Positions 1 to 8,111 are shown, counted from the stretch's first letter. The stretch: 33,745 nt of DNA from Methanosarcinaceae archaeon (GCA_021106765.1 JAIOTO010000128.1:1-33745); one strand, 5' to 3'. The notes: generated from the letters alone by a model not told the origin. A program made the numbers and translations.

Positions 1-378
1 ATGATAAATTCAGGAGCGGGAGGAGCAGGAACATCGGGAGAAGACAGATCAGGCATGATCAATTCAGGAGCGGGAGGGGCAGGAGCATCGGGAGAAGACA
101 GATCAGGCATGATTAATTCAGGTGTGGGAGAAGCAGGAACATCAGGGGATGAAAGATCAGGCATAATCAATTCAGGGGGGGAAGGAGCAGGAACATCAGG
201 GGATGATAGATCAGGCATGATAAATTCAGGAGCGGGAGGAGCAGGAACATCAGGGGATGATAAATCAGGCATGATAAATTCAGGTGCGGGAGGAGCAGGA
301 ACATCGGGAGAAGACAGATCAGGCATGATCAATTCAGGAGCGGGAGGGGCAGGAACATCAGGAGAAGCTAGATCAGGC
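1..378. repeat. 54-bp in-frame tandem repeat, at least 7 copies
   Basis: Seven consecutive 54-bp units (1-54, 55-108 and so on to 378) differ only by scattered substitutions and encode the 18-residue Pro-rich unit on the minus strand. Units 1, 6 and 7 (counting from the left edge) are nearly identical; units 3 and 4 have diverged most. The array may continue beyond the left edge. There are no spacers, so it is not a CRISPR array. Confidence 0.95.
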
Positions 379-662
379 ATGGCAGATCCAGAAGATTGTG
401 ATCCAGATATCTTGGAAGCAGGATCTTGGGTTCCCGTAGAAGGAGCAAGGAACATTTGTTCGATATCATCTAGGCGCTTACTTATTGCAAGCACCGTCCC
501 ACGAAGTTCGTCTAATCCGTCATTTGATGGAACTCGCTCAGATCCAGACCCATCCGCCGCTAATTCGTGTTCAATAAGGTTGCGCACGAACAAGCTCTTA
601 TTCGACATCTCGTCCAGTTTCTCGAACAGTTCATCAGACATACTGATTGTAAGCCTTTTCAT
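1..662 (-). CDS. Ribbon-helix-helix protein with Pro-rich 18-residue repeats (3' end outside window)
   Basis: The minus-strand frame opens with an ATG at 662-660 and stays open to the left edge, at least 220 codons. It begins MKRLTISMSDELFEKLDEMS, then SLFVRNLIEHEL, the strand-helix-helix pattern of ribbon-helix-helix (RHH/MetJ-Arc) DNA-binding proteins. A short helical stretch (LDELRGTVLAISKRLDDIEQ, about residues 48-67) could be a coiled coil. From about residue 95 there are at least seven copies of an 18-residue unit, MPDLSSPDVPAPPAPELI, probably an extended polyproline-II stalk or flexible linker. A near-perfect Shine-Dalgarno (GAGATGATCC) sits 3 nt before the ATG, which supports this start. 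Function of the repeat part is unknown; the unseen C terminus might carry another domain. The gene follows mtxH on the same strand but has its own TATA-like sequence, so it may be transcribed alone. The plus-strand open frame over the same bases is an artefact. Confidence 0.85.
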   Translation of the reverse strand, partial: MKRLTISMSDELFEKLDEMSNKSLFVRNLIEHELAADGSGSERVPSNDGLDELRGTVLAISKRLDDIEQMFLAPSTGTQDPASKISGSQSSGSAMPDLASPDVPAPPAPELIMPDLSSPDVPAPPAPEFIMPDLSSPDVPAPPAPEFIMPDLSSPDVPAPSPPELIMPDLSSPDVPASPTPELIMPDLSSPDAPAPPAPELIMPDLSSPDVPAPPAPEFI

Positions 663-688
663 ACAGGATCATCTCGCACATACGTAAG

Positions 689-717
689 CATACATATGTA
701 TGAACTTATACATAAAA
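689..717 (-). promoter_or_regulatory. Promoter region of the RHH gene with a 14-bp perfect palindrome
   Basis: On the minus strand a TATA-like sequence (TTTTATGTATAAG, 705-717) lies about 45 bp before the RHH start. Directly downstream of it is a perfect palindrome CATACATATGTATG (689-702). RHH proteins commonly bind short inverted repeats over their own promoter, so this could be an autoregulatory operator. That is inference from position and symmetry only. Confidence 0.45.
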
Positions 718-738
718 TATTCCTTTGGGTATGATCGT

Positions 739-1671
739 TCATAATAACCGATTTGAAGGGTGAGAATACGATGCCACTATACCAAGATCCGAATTGGCTT
801 CGTTGATCATAATATCAGACATTGATGCCAGTGGGAATATGTATGATGCATTTTCAATGGGACCATACAATATGAAATCTCCTCCGGCCGCCTGTTGAAG
901 GCAGGTGGAACCAACATCACACACATTATAAACAAGAGGATCTACCTTTCGCTTGTCCTGAAGCCATTTCCAGGAAGAGGGAGCATTATGGATCCCTGAC
1001 CCCACCGGGTAACCCCATTTAGCCTTGGCGGTTAGCGTCATTCGCAGAGCAATACCTGCCCCATTACCCATTGGCGTGATGCTTGGATCGATCAACATAT
1101 TTGTAATACCACATTGTCTTGCAATATCAATAAGCCCCCCATCAAGCACATTCCCGCCATTGTCAAGTAGATCCATCCTCCCATTTAGCGAAGAATCAGT
1201 GGCATTGAAGGCAAGCAATATAGAACTATCAACATCCGAAGTCCTTAGTGCCTCACGCTCATCCTCTTTAATGCTCATGTTGATAGAATTATAGATCACC
1301 TTGTCTGCAAGACCAATATCACTAACATATTCTGCTGCACGCATTCGAACATTGGGATCAGGTGAATCGATTATTAGTGGTGAGTCTGATATAGATGATA
1401 TAAAATCGATATAGTTTAATATACATTTTGAAGTATTTCCAAAAATGTGTATAATTGAGGGGTTACCAGTTTCATCTGCATTGGAATCCTGAACATGTAC
1501 CAGATCCTCTGCAGCCGACCTATCAAAGACCCCTGCATTCGCATCATCCACGATACTGTGCCCCTCATAGAAGATCGTACCCGCAAGCACAGTAGGAAGT
1601 TCACCTGGCTGACCACCGATCTTCACACCCGCAATGTTAACTATTTCCTGTTCTTTTTGAAATTTGAACAT
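739..1671 (-). CDS. mtxH: MtxH, MtrH-like methyltransferase subunit
   Basis: The 310-residue product opens MFKFQKEQEIVNIAGVKIGG and continues QPGELPTVLAGTIFYEGHSIV, which matches the start of MtrH, the subunit that moves the methyl group from methyl-tetrahydromethanopterin to the corrinoid of MtrA. The MtrH-type TIM-barrel motifs LIDPSITPMGNGAG and PVGSGIHNAPSSW are present, and the length is normal for MtrH. The gene is not in an mtrEDCBAFGH operon; it follows mtxA and mtxX, the arrangement known as mtxXAH in Methanosarcina. It is probably a soluble corrinoid-linked methyltransferase acting on a C1 carrier; the real substrate is not known. A Shine-Dalgarno (GAGGT) lies 7 nt before the ATG. 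The 54-nt gap to mtxA contains a TATA-like GTATATAC, so a secondary promoter is possible. Confidence 0.85.
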   Translation of the reverse strand: MFKFQKEQEIVNIAGVKIGGQPGELPTVLAGTIFYEGHSIVDDANAGVFDRSAAEDLVHVQDSNADETGNPSIIHIFGNTSKCILNYIDFISSISDSPLIIDSPDPNVRMRAAEYVSDIGLADKVIYNSINMSIKEDEREALRTSDVDSSILLAFNATDSSLNGRMDLLDNGGNVLDGGLIDIARQCGITNMLIDPSITPMGNGAGIALRMTLTAKAKWGYPVGSGIHNAPSSWKWLQDKRKVDPLVYNVCDVGSTCLQQAAGGDFILYGPIENASYIFPLASMSDIMINEANSDLGIVASYSHPSNRLL

Positions 1672-1725
1672 AATAAAACCTCATGACACATGCAAAGTAT
1701 ATACGCTTAAAGAACCAGAAAGCAC

Positions 1726-2328
1726 TCATTCTGAATCAACATCACACACGATCCCCAACGTTGTATCGATCATCAGACCATCTGAAACGATAATGTCACC
1801 AGATGCCACATGATCAAATGATCGTCGTTTTCCAGACCTCTTGATGACCATAGGTACTTCATCAAAGACATCTCCTTTGGACATATAGGCATCCACGATA
1901 CGACGGATCATTACTGTATCTGTCAGGCCGATCCTCTCGATGATCTCTACCTGTGCCTGGAATCGGGCGATCATATTCTGATCTAAATTCTCAATGAATG
2001 GAATGGCACCTTCAGAACCAATGATCCTACCCTGATGATCGATCCCATTACTGTGGAGCGCCACGAAAGTGTGTCCTGCCAAATGGCCTTTTGATTCAGA
2101 ACCACAGACCAGAACGTACCTGATGTTCGAATTTGATATAATGTTAAGGACGATCTTCTCAGCACCAAGGTTCTCAGTCTTGCAACTACCCCATATCGCA
2201 GCCCCACCATACGGCTCCAGAATGCTTGCAAGAGTCACCACCGCAATATGAGAATCCAACTGTCCAGAATAACAATCTCCTTTCGCAACAGGCCAGTTTG
2301 GTGCCACAGTTTCCATAATATCCCTCAT
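1726..2328 (-). CDS. mtxA: MtxA, soluble MtrA-like corrinoid protein
   Basis: The 200-residue product shows the MtrA signature: NWPVAKGDC near the N terminus, KTENLGAEKI, SNSNIRYVLVCGSESKGHLA, and GRIIGSEGAIPFIENL. The histidine of KGHLAG (H82) corresponds to the cobalt-ligating histidine of MtrA. Energy-conserving MtrA is anchored by a C-terminal membrane helix. Here the C terminus (DGLMIDTTLGIVCDVDSE) has no such helix, so the protein should be cytoplasmic. It probably carries the methylated cobamide for MtxH. The start overlaps the stop of mtxX by ATGA, which implies translational coupling; GGATGATCA just upstream serves as ribosome-binding site. An internal ATG at codon 5 is an alternative start. 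Confidence 0.85.
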   Translation of the reverse strand: MRDIMETVAPNWPVAKGDCYSGQLDSHIAVVTLASILEPYGGAAIWGSCKTENLGAEKIVLNIISNSNIRYVLVCGSESKGHLAGHTFVALHSNGIDHQGRIIGSEGAIPFIENLDQNMIARFQAQVEIIERIGLTDTVMIRRIVDAYMSKGDVFDEVPMVIKRSGKRRSFDHVASGDIIVSDGLMIDTTLGIVCDVDSE

Positions 2329-3173
2329 TGATCATCCTTATATTTCATGTTTACCAGTGCACTGGCCAACATGATCGCCCAAGTATAATTCCCGCTAACA
2401 CGTGAGGTATCTACAAAAACATGTTTGTCCATCAGGACAGGTGCACCTATACCCACCCCTCCGCCCAAGAACACAAGTGTTCGGAAGATGAGATTTCCAG
2501 ATATACCATCAGGTGCAATTATTAGGTTAGATTCCCGGATAGCATCTTCTATCAGTATCGTATAATGACACGCATCAACACCCATTTCCCTGACACGTTC
2601 GGTCACAGTATCCGCATCCAACAGAGTACGGTCCACCGTCTCATCCCTTCCAAGATCACCCCACCTTCCACCAGACAATATACCAACAGCAGGTTCGATG
2701 CCGAACTTGCGGATACATTCAGCACCAAGCCGGATCAACTTTATCTTGTCCTCAATGTTATTGCCCTCATCGATCCCGACCGGTGCGAGGAAGAACGGAT
2801 GTCCCTGATCGGTTAGGAGAAACGCCATGCGGTACAGTCGTTCCATGCCCAGGACAGATATTAGATGAGATAATGTGGCTGATGCTTTTGCATTTCCGCG
2901 CACCGAAGCGTCAACGTATCCATTCACAAGAAGGTCACCTAGCACAGTCTCAGGATCATTTGTATCCACGACTTCAAGAGAGGTCCCGAACTTATCGATC
3001 GCATCCTTGTTGCCAACAAGAATTACCTCTGCGTAGCCTGCCGAATGTGCATCCTCCGCACTATACAGCATATCTGCCGTGGGTTCACGTACACCAATAG
3101 CAACCCTCGCCCTGTTGGAAAGCGCTTTCTGTTCAATAATATTCAGCAAATCTGCCATAGTACTGGAACGCAT
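2325..3173 (-). CDS. mtxX: MtxX, methanogenesis marker protein 4 (phosphotransacetylase-like fold)
   Basis: The protein matches MtxX/methanogenesis marker 4, a family restricted largely to methanogens and distantly related to phosphate acetyl/butyryltransferases. Visible motifs include [48 protein letters not shown] and [20 protein letters not shown]. The open frame extends upstream to an ATG at 3221, but that would add the hydrophobic stretch MFVFLLFILIIVQVGS, which is encoded by the AT-rich promoter region. The ATG at 3173 ([10 protein letters not shown]) is preceded by AGGTAGGT and lies about 25 nt after the expected transcription start, so it is preferred. A start at 3158 (MADLL) is also possible. 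The function in the mtx system is unknown; it is the first gene of mtxXAH. Confidence 0.8.
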   Translation of the reverse strand: MRSSTMADLLNIIEQKALSNRARVAIGVREPTADMLYSAEDAHSAGYAEVILVGNKDAIDKFGTSLEVVDTNDPETVLGDLLVNGYVDASVRGNAKASATLSHLISVLGMERLYRMAFLLTDQGHPFFLAPVGIDEGNNIEDKIKLIRLGAECIRKFGIEPAVGILSGGRWGDLGRDETVDRTLLDADTVTERVREMGVDACHYTILIEDAIRESNLIIAPDGISGNLIFRTLVFLGGGVGIGAPVLMDKHVFVDTSRVSGNYTWAIMLASALVNMKYKDDQ

Positions 3174-3257
3174 TGAACCTACCTGTACAATTATTAGAAT
3201 GAACAGAAGAAACACAAACATTATATTACTTTTCCCTCCTATGTAGGTACGATCACA
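3174..3257. promoter_or_regulatory. Divergent promoter region between mtxX and rfcL
   Basis: This 84-bp gap separates two divergent operons. The sequence TTATATTACT at about 3220-3229 can serve as TATA box for rfcL (ATG 3258, about 30 bp away, so a very short leader), and its complement AGTAATATAATG serves as TATA box for mtxX if that gene starts at 3173. The AT-rich stretch also explains the hydrophobic pseudo-extension of mtxX. Confidence 0.5.
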
Positions 3258-4739
3258 ATGGCATCAATCGAATGGGTTAAAAAATACAGACCAAACGCAC
3301 TCTCGGAGATCGTGGGCAATAAGAAAGCAGTTGAATCCCTGAAAAAATGGGCTGAAGAATGGCAAAATGGTATACCTGATAAAAAAGGGATCATACTTCA
3401 TGGCCAGGCCGGTATTGGAAAAACCTCAGCTGCGCATGCCCTTGCCAGCGACCTGGGGTGGGAGACCATCGAAATGAACGCAAGCGACCAGAGAACAGCA
3501 TCGATCATCGAGAAGATCGCTGGTTCTGCTTCACAAATGAGCTCATTGACCGGAACCAGTTCCAAGCGGCTGATCATCCTTGATGAGGCAGATAACATGC
3601 ACGGTAATGCGGATCGTGGCGGGAAACGTGCTATAGGCAATATCATTAAGAACACTGACCAGCCCATACTGCTCATTGCAAACGACCTGTATAGCATGAC
3701 CACATCGATACGATCACTTTGTGAAGTGGTCAAATTCAATACAATACAAAGTCGCTCCATGATCCCGGCACTGAAAAACATCTGTGTCGAAGAGGATATC
3801 ATGTGTGGCGTAGGCGTCATAGAGAAGATAGCGGAAATTTCCGGTGGTGATCTGAGGAGTGCTGTGAAAGACCTACAGGCTGCTGCAATTGGCAGAAGTG
3901 AGATCAACGTGGAGGATGTCACCACAGCTGAGAGAGATACAAAGGAATCTATCTTTAAGGTACTTGCAAAGATATTCAAGAGCACCGACCCGGTCGCAGC
4001 CCTTCATGCGACATATAGTCTTGATGAGACGCCAGAGGATCTGATCCAATGGATCGATGAAAATCTCCCGATCCAGTATCAGGAAGGGAAGGAAGGGATT
4101 GATAGTGACATAATCCAGGGGTACCGGAATCTCTCACGTGCAGATATTTATCTCGGACGGGTGAAGAAACGGCAGAACTACAGATTATGGAGATATGCAG
4201 GCATTCTCATGACGTGCGGCACCGTGACTGCCAAGTCACACATCCATCGCGGCTTTGTCAAGTATCAGCCCCCTTCTATCTGGAGAAAAATGGGACAACT
4301 TCGTGCGAAACGGAATATGAGGGACAATGTTGCTTCAAAGATAGGACAACACTGCCATAAACCTATACAGCAAACACGTATCGAACTTATTAAGATGTAT
4401 GGGATGATGCTGAAGGATGAAGACTATGCTGTGAACGTTACAACAAACCTGAAGCTGGACGTAGATGAGATCGTATTCCTCACCGGGGGCAAGAAGGTCA
4501 CAAAGAAGATACAGAAGATATATGATAGTGCACGCTTACAGATAGAGGAAACTGCATCTTCTGACATCAATGTGTTCTTTAAAACTGGTAAAAATGACAA
4601 GGGACAGATGAAAAAACAGACAGGATTTGATCAAATCCCTGACAATGCAACATCGAATGCAATGATCGATAAGATCGGGGATACGAGTACACCCACAAGA
4701 CAAAAAAAGAAACCGCAGAAGACATTGTTTGATTTCTGA
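3258..4739 (+). CDS. rfcL: Replication factor C large subunit (clamp loader)
   Basis: The 493-residue AAA+ protein starts with the RFC box MASIEWVKKYRPNALSEIVG. Walker A is GQAGIGKT (residues 49-56); Walker B is LIILDEADNM (around 106-115). The segment ISGGDLRSAVKDLQAAA is sensor 2. The C terminus, after a Lys-rich linker, is QKTLFDF (487-493), a canonical PCNA-interacting peptide. It loads the PCNA sliding clamp together with the small RFC subunit, which is not encoded here. The length fits archaeal large subunits. The gene stands alone and is transcribed divergently from mtxX. The basic, low-complexity linker before the PIP box (KQTGFDQ to TRQKKKP) is typical of the family. Confidence 0.95.
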   Translation: MASIEWVKKYRPNALSEIVGNKKAVESLKKWAEEWQNGIPDKKGIILHGQAGIGKTSAAHALASDLGWETIEMNASDQRTASIIEKIAGSASQMSSLTGTSSKRLIILDEADNMHGNADRGGKRAIGNIIKNTDQPILLIANDLYSMTTSIRSLCEVVKFNTIQSRSMIPALKNICVEEDIMCGVGVIEKIAEISGGDLRSAVKDLQAAAIGRSEINVEDVTTAERDTKESIFKVLAKIFKSTDPVAALHATYSLDETPEDLIQWIDENLPIQYQEGKEGIDSDIIQGYRNLSRADIYLGRVKKRQNYRLWRYAGILMTCGTVTAKSHIHRGFVKYQPPSIWRKMGQLRAKRNMRDNVASKIGQHCHKPIQQTRIELIKMYGMMLKDEDYAVNVTTNLKLDVDEIVFLTGGKKVTKKIQKIYDSARLQIEETASSDINVFFKTGKNDKGQMKKQTGFDQIPDNATSNAMIDKIGDTSTPTRQKKKPQKTLFDF

Positions 4740-4755
4740 TCAATATCCCTTTTAA

Positions 4756-5224
4756 CAAGTTTGACAGTCAAAATTAATATAAGTGTCCTTAGATGTTGAT
4801 TTGACTAAAATGCAACAAAAACTAAGAACATACGAAATAGTTCCTAACACCAATATCCTTTCTGATTGGAACCATCCTGACCGTTGAAAAACTCTATGAT
4901 ATCCTTGATTTTCCAAATGTTTTGCTAAACAAAAAAAACATGGAATTGATATCAACAAACTACTGAAAGCTCTTGTGAGCTATTAACCTCACAGACAATT
5001 TTAGCATCAAAAAGCACATGAATGGATAAAACGTGATGAGTTGTTTGAACTATTTTATCTTGTAGATTCAGCGAAAGAACTCTTTATCGAGTTCTTGAAA
5101 CGATTGGTGCAAATCGAGAAGAGATCATATCAGACATCCAGGATATCCTGACTGAAAAATGAAAATTTGGATTTGAAAAAGAAGACATTCTCTTTAGAAA
5201 AAGGTAAAAACTGTCAAACTTGGG
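4756..5224. mobile_element. Internally deleted insertion sequence with terminal inverted repeats
   Basis: The ends are inverted repeats: CAAGTTTGACAGT at 4756-4768 and its reverse complement ACTGTCAAACTTG at 5210-5222 (followed by GG). The hexamer TTTTAA flanks both sides (4750-4755 and 5225-5230) and could be a target-site duplication. The interior holds a frameshifted 5' part of a transposase gene, and the 3' part is missing, so the element is a non-autonomous relic of about 470 bp. A related end sequence occurs at 32812. Confidence 0.7.
4810..5205 (+). pseudogene. Decayed transposase, N-terminal part (IS1634-like)
   Basis: Several plus-strand frames, joined across indels and stops, give a coherent transposase N terminus: KTLYDILDF, then KHGIDINKLLKALVSY, LTDNFSIKK, AHEWIKRDELFELFYL, then YRVLETIGANREEIISDIQD with ILTEK, a TGA, and KFGFEKEDILF. 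The phrases 'kALVSYkLTdNFSI' and 'yRvLEtIGeNREEIIsDIQd' match transposases of IS1634-type elements that are common in Methanosarcinales, from memory of that family. At least three frameshifts and two stops are needed, and the catalytic part is absent. It cannot be functional. Confidence 0.7.
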
Positions 5225-5246
5225 TTTTAAGCAGTATGGAAGATAG

Positions 5247-5329
5247 CTGAGCGGGCAGGGAGTGGGGGGTATTCTAAAAGAATATAGCCCGCTCAGTAAT
5301 ATATATTATAAATGTATTTATATAAATAC
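5247..5329. other. G-rich nested hairpin followed by a 16-bp palindrome
   Basis: A perfect 10-bp stem CTGAGCGGGC (5247-5256) pairs with GCCCGCTCAG (5287-5296). Inside the loop is the G-rich tract 5253-5269 and a second small hairpin, TATTCT-AAA-AGAATA. Shortly downstream lies the perfect palindrome GTATTTATATAAATAC (5314-5329). The stretch 5330-5540 up to the grpE promoter shows no convincing gene. The hairpin is more GC-rich than its surroundings and could be a small RNA, a terminator or another element end. Confidence 0.45.
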
Positions 5330-5540
5330 TTTATGCTATGATTATTATGATTATTGTAATGTCCGTCGCATTATGCGGATGAGCCTGGGAACACAGAGAG
5401 TAATATCAATACAGATCACATATCTGAAAATAATGTAGTCGCACTCGAACATTCCCGATATTAGTGGTATCATTTGGTGGCATCGGTTTGTTTGGGACAT
5501 AATACAGAAGCCCCGTTTAGAACTGTTTTTGAGGGGATAC

Positions 5541-5550
5541 TTATATATAG
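5541..5550 (+). promoter_or_regulatory. TATA box of grpE
   Basis: TTATATATAG sits 74 bp before the grpE ATG, predicting a leader of about 50 nt. A CCCC/GGGG pair (about 5511 and 5532) brackets the region just upstream, which may be incidental. No CIRCE-like element (TTAGCACTC-N9-GAGTGCTAA) was seen. Confidence 0.5.
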
Positions 5551-5623
5551 AACTACAAACAATCAACAATTCCTACATACGTTACAACCTTACCGCTTAT
5601 CAACTATGGCGGAGACATAAGTG

Positions 5624-6172
5624 ATGGCTCATAAACGAAGTAAAATGTCTGATACAACAGACGGCGAGTCTGAGAAGACTGACCAAACTGTACCTGAAGC
5701 GACTGAGGATCCACAGGATGAGGAGATCGCACAACTGAAAGATCAACTTATGCGCAATCGTGCGGAGTTTGAGAATTTTAGGAATCGAAGTCTTAAGGAG
5801 AAAGAAGAATATCTCAAGTTTGCGGTCGAAAAGATAATGATGGATCTGCTTGAGGTTGGTGATAATTTCGAACGCGCCCTGGTATCTGCCAGAAAGGCAA
5901 ATGATGCCGATTCGGTTATAGAGGGCGTGGAGATGGTGTTCAAGCAATTCAACTCCATCCTTGAGAAGGAGGGGGTTCAGAAGATGGAATGTAAGGGAGA
6001 GGAATTCGATCCACATCTACATGAAGCAATGATGTATATTGAGAGCAATGAACATCCCGGGGACACCATCATAGAAGTGTGCAAACCTGGTTATGAGATG
6101 AACTCAAAGGTCATACGTCATGCAATGGTGACAGTGGCAAAGAACCAGAACAAAAGCGACAAGGATAAATAA
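5624..6172 (+). CDS. grpE: GrpE, nucleotide exchange factor of DnaK
   Basis: The 182-residue protein has an acidic N-terminal tail (MSDTTDGESEKTDQTVPEAT), a long coiled coil (EIAQLKDQLMRNRAEFENFRN through RSLKEKEEYLKFA) and the C-terminal beta domain with the GrpE signature VIEVCKPGYEMNSKVIRHAMV-type ending (here IIEVCKPGYEMNSKVIRHAM). It releases ADP from DnaK. The ATG at 5624 follows GGAG by 9 nt; the GTG directly before it and the ATG at 5645 are alternative starts. It heads the grpE-dnaK-dnaJ cluster, a bacterial-type chaperone set acquired by some mesophilic archaea. Confidence 0.95.
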   Translation: MAHKRSKMSDTTDGESEKTDQTVPEATEDPQDEEIAQLKDQLMRNRAEFENFRNRSLKEKEEYLKFAVEKIMMDLLEVGDNFERALVSARKANDADSVIEGVEMVFKQFNSILEKEGVQKMECKGEEFDPHLHEAMMYIESNEHPGDTIIEVCKPGYEMNSKVIRHAMVTVAKNQNKSDKDK

Positions 6173-6212
6173 AGTTCAGGTTTGCAGTACAGATGATCCA
6201 ATTAACAGATAA

Positions 6213-6222
6213 CATATAAAAT
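6213..6222 (+). promoter_or_regulatory. TATA box of dnaK
   Basis: CATATAAAAT in the 76-bp gap after grpE predicts a start site near 6240 and a very short leader. A Shine-Dalgarno GAGGT at 6237-6241 precedes the ATG at 6249. dnaK may therefore be transcribed independently as well as from the grpE promoter. Confidence 0.45.
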
Positions 6223-6248
6223 ATAACTATATACAAGAGGTAATAAAA

Positions 6249-8111
6249 ATGGGAAAGATACTGGGTATTGATCTAGGGACTACCAATTCATGCATGGCTG
6301 TTATTGAAGGTGGTAAACCTACTGTTATTCCGAATGCTGAAGGGGGCAGGACAACACCATCCGTTGTAGGATTCTCCAAAAAAGGAGAGAAACTTGTCGG
6401 ACAGGTAGCAAAGAGACAGATGATCGCAAATCCTCATAATAGTGTAAGTTCAATCAAACGACACATCGGTGAAGGCGATTACAAGGTCACCCTCAATGAA
6501 AAGGAACACAACCCACAGGAGATTTCAGCAATGATCCTTCGCAAATTGAAGGACGATGCCGAAGCATATCTCGGTGAGACGATCACACAGGCAGTTATCA
6601 CTGTTCCTGCCTATTTCAATGACTCACAAAGGCAGGCTACCAAGGATGCAGGAAAGATCGCCGGCCTTGAGGTCATGAGGATCATTAACGAGCCCACATC
6701 CGCATCCCTTGCGTATGGACTTGACAAAGAAGAGGGAGAGCACAAGATCCTGGTCTACGATCTGGGTGGCGGAACCTTTGATGTTTCCATCCTGGAACTG
6801 GGAGAGGGTGTGTTTGAAGTACTGTCAACCGCTGGAGACACACATCTTGGCGGAGATGACTTTGATGACAGGATCGCGAACTTCGTGTCAGAGGAATTCA
6901 GGAAAGAGGAGGGTATTGACCTTTCTGGCGACAAGGCTGCAATGCAGCGTCTCAAGGATGCCGCAGAGAAAGCAAAGATAGAATTGTCCGGCGTCGGCAC
7001 CACCAACATCAACCTGCCCTTCATCACCGCAGATTCCAATGGTCAACCAAAACACATAGATATCGATCTCACCAAAGCTAAGTTCGAGAAGATGACCGAT
7101 GACCTGGTAGAGAAGACGCTCACAGCAATGAAACAGGCACTGAGTGATGCAAAATTAAAACCAGGTGACATCGAAAGGATCCTGCTCATTGGCGGGTCCA
7201 CCAGAATACCTGCTGTTGCCCAGACTGTGAAGAAGTTCATAGGCAAGGATCCATACAAGAACATCAACCCGGATGAAGCGGTCGCTATTGGTGCAGCTAT
7301 TCAGGCAGGTGTGCTTGGAGGAGAAATACACGACGTGCTCCTGCTGGACGTTACCCCTTTGACCCTGGGTATCGAAACCCTTGGAGGTGTCGCCACACCA
7401 CTGATCGAGAGGAACACCACGATCCCAACAAAGAATAGTCAGATATTCTCAACTGCGGCAGATAACCAACCGTCTGTGGAGATCCACATACTGCAGGGAG
7501 AGAGAGGGATTGCCTCTGCGAACAAATCTCTTGGTAGATTCATGCTCGACAACATCCCGCCTGCACAGCGTGGCATACCACAGATCGAAGTCACCTTTGA
7601 CATCGATTCCAATGGAATTCTCCATGTCAATGCAAAGGATATGGGAACCGGAAAGGAACAATCCATATCCATACAGAAACCTGGTGGACTGTCCGATGAG
7701 GAAATTGACCGCATGGTAAAGGATGCGGAGGCCCATGCCGAAGAGGACAAGACCAAGAAGGAAGAGGTCGATGTCAGGAATACTGCGGAATCCCTCGTGA
7801 GCGCTGCTGAGAAAACGCTGAAAGAGGCGGATGATGTGGCTACCGATGAACAGAAGTCCAAGATCGAAGCTGCGACCTCTGAACTGAAGGAATCCCTTGA
7901 AGGTACCGACATCGAGGCCATCAAGAGTAAGACCGAAGCGCTTCAGCAGGCTGTATATGATGTGTCTGCAGCAATGTACCAGAAAGCACAGGAAGAAGCT
8001 GCGGCTGCGGCCGAGTCCTCGGAGAAAACAAGCGAATCCGCTGCTGGAGAGGATTCATCTGATGAGGAAGTCGTTGATGCCGATTATGAAGAAGTCAACG
8101 ACGACAAATAA
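6249..8111 (+). CDS. dnaK: DnaK, Hsp70 chaperone
   Basis: This is a full-length 620-residue Hsp70. The N-terminal ATPase domain starts [18 protein letters not shown] and includes [14 protein letters not shown] and [12 protein letters not shown]. The interdomain linker [12 protein letters not shown] leads into the substrate-binding domain ([20 protein letters not shown]). The Ala/Glu-rich helical lid ends in an acidic tail with [12 protein letters not shown]. It is very similar to bacterial DnaK and binds unfolded polypeptides in an ATP-driven cycle with DnaJ and GrpE. Nothing in the sequence suggests damage. Confidence 0.98.
   Translation: MGKILGIDLGTTNSCMAVIEGGKPTVIPNAEGGRTTPSVVGFSKKGEKLVGQVAKRQMIANPHNSVSSIKRHIGEGDYKVTLNEKEHNPQEISAMILRKLKDDAEAYLGETITQAVITVPAYFNDSQRQATKDAGKIAGLEVMRIINEPTSASLAYGLDKEEGEHKILVYDLGGGTFDVSILELGEGVFEVLSTAGDTHLGGDDFDDRIANFVSEEFRKEEGIDLSGDKAAMQRLKDAAEKAKIELSGVGTTNINLPFITADSNGQPKHIDIDLTKAKFEKMTDDLVEKTLTAMKQALSDAKLKPGDIERILLIGGSTRIPAVAQTVKKFIGKDPYKNINPDEAVAIGAAIQAGVLGGEIHDVLLLDVTPLTLGIETLGGVATPLIERNTTIPTKNSQIFSTAADNQPSVEIHILQGERGIASANKSLGRFMLDNIPPAQRGIPQIEVTFDIDSNGILHVNAKDMGTGKEQSISIQKPGGLSDEEIDRMVKDAEAHAEEDKTKKEEVDVRNTAESLVSAAEKTLKEADDVATDEQKSKIEAATSELKESLEGTDIEAIKSKTEALQQAVYDVSAAMYQKAQEEAAAAAESSEKTSESAAGEDSSDEEVVDADYEEVNDDK

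Noticed and set aside
1-378. CRISPR array
   Set aside because: The 54-bp units are directly adjacent without spacers and encode a protein repeat.
1-687. 228-codon plus-strand frame of Gly/Ser repeats (MINSGAGGAGTSGEDRSG)
   Set aside because: It is the antisense of the minus-strand RHH/Pro-repeat gene. Its non-repeat tail has no protein-like features, and it has no upstream signals visible.
3398-3985. 195-codon minus-strand frame within rfcL
   Set aside because: It is antisense to the AAA+ core of RfcL, with no ribosome-binding site or known domain.
4752-4958. 68-codon minus-strand frame
   Set aside because: The plus strand of the same stretch is a frameshifted transposase; the minus frame begins inside the element and has no signals.
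5253-5269. Canonical G-quadruplex
   Set aside because: There are only three separated G runs (the last of six), so the four-run consensus with loops is not strictly met; kept only as part of the hairpin observation.
5351-5569. 72-codon minus-strand frame upstream of grpE
   Set aside because: No ribosome-binding site or recognisable domain, and it overlaps the grpE promoter.
5240-5620. CIRCE/HrcA operator before grpE
   Set aside because: The TTAGCACTC-N9-GAGTGCTAA inverted repeat is absent.
7439-7924. 161-codon minus-strand frame within dnaK
   Set aside because: It lies wholly opposite the conserved DnaK substrate-binding domain and has shadow composition (Ser/Phe-rich).
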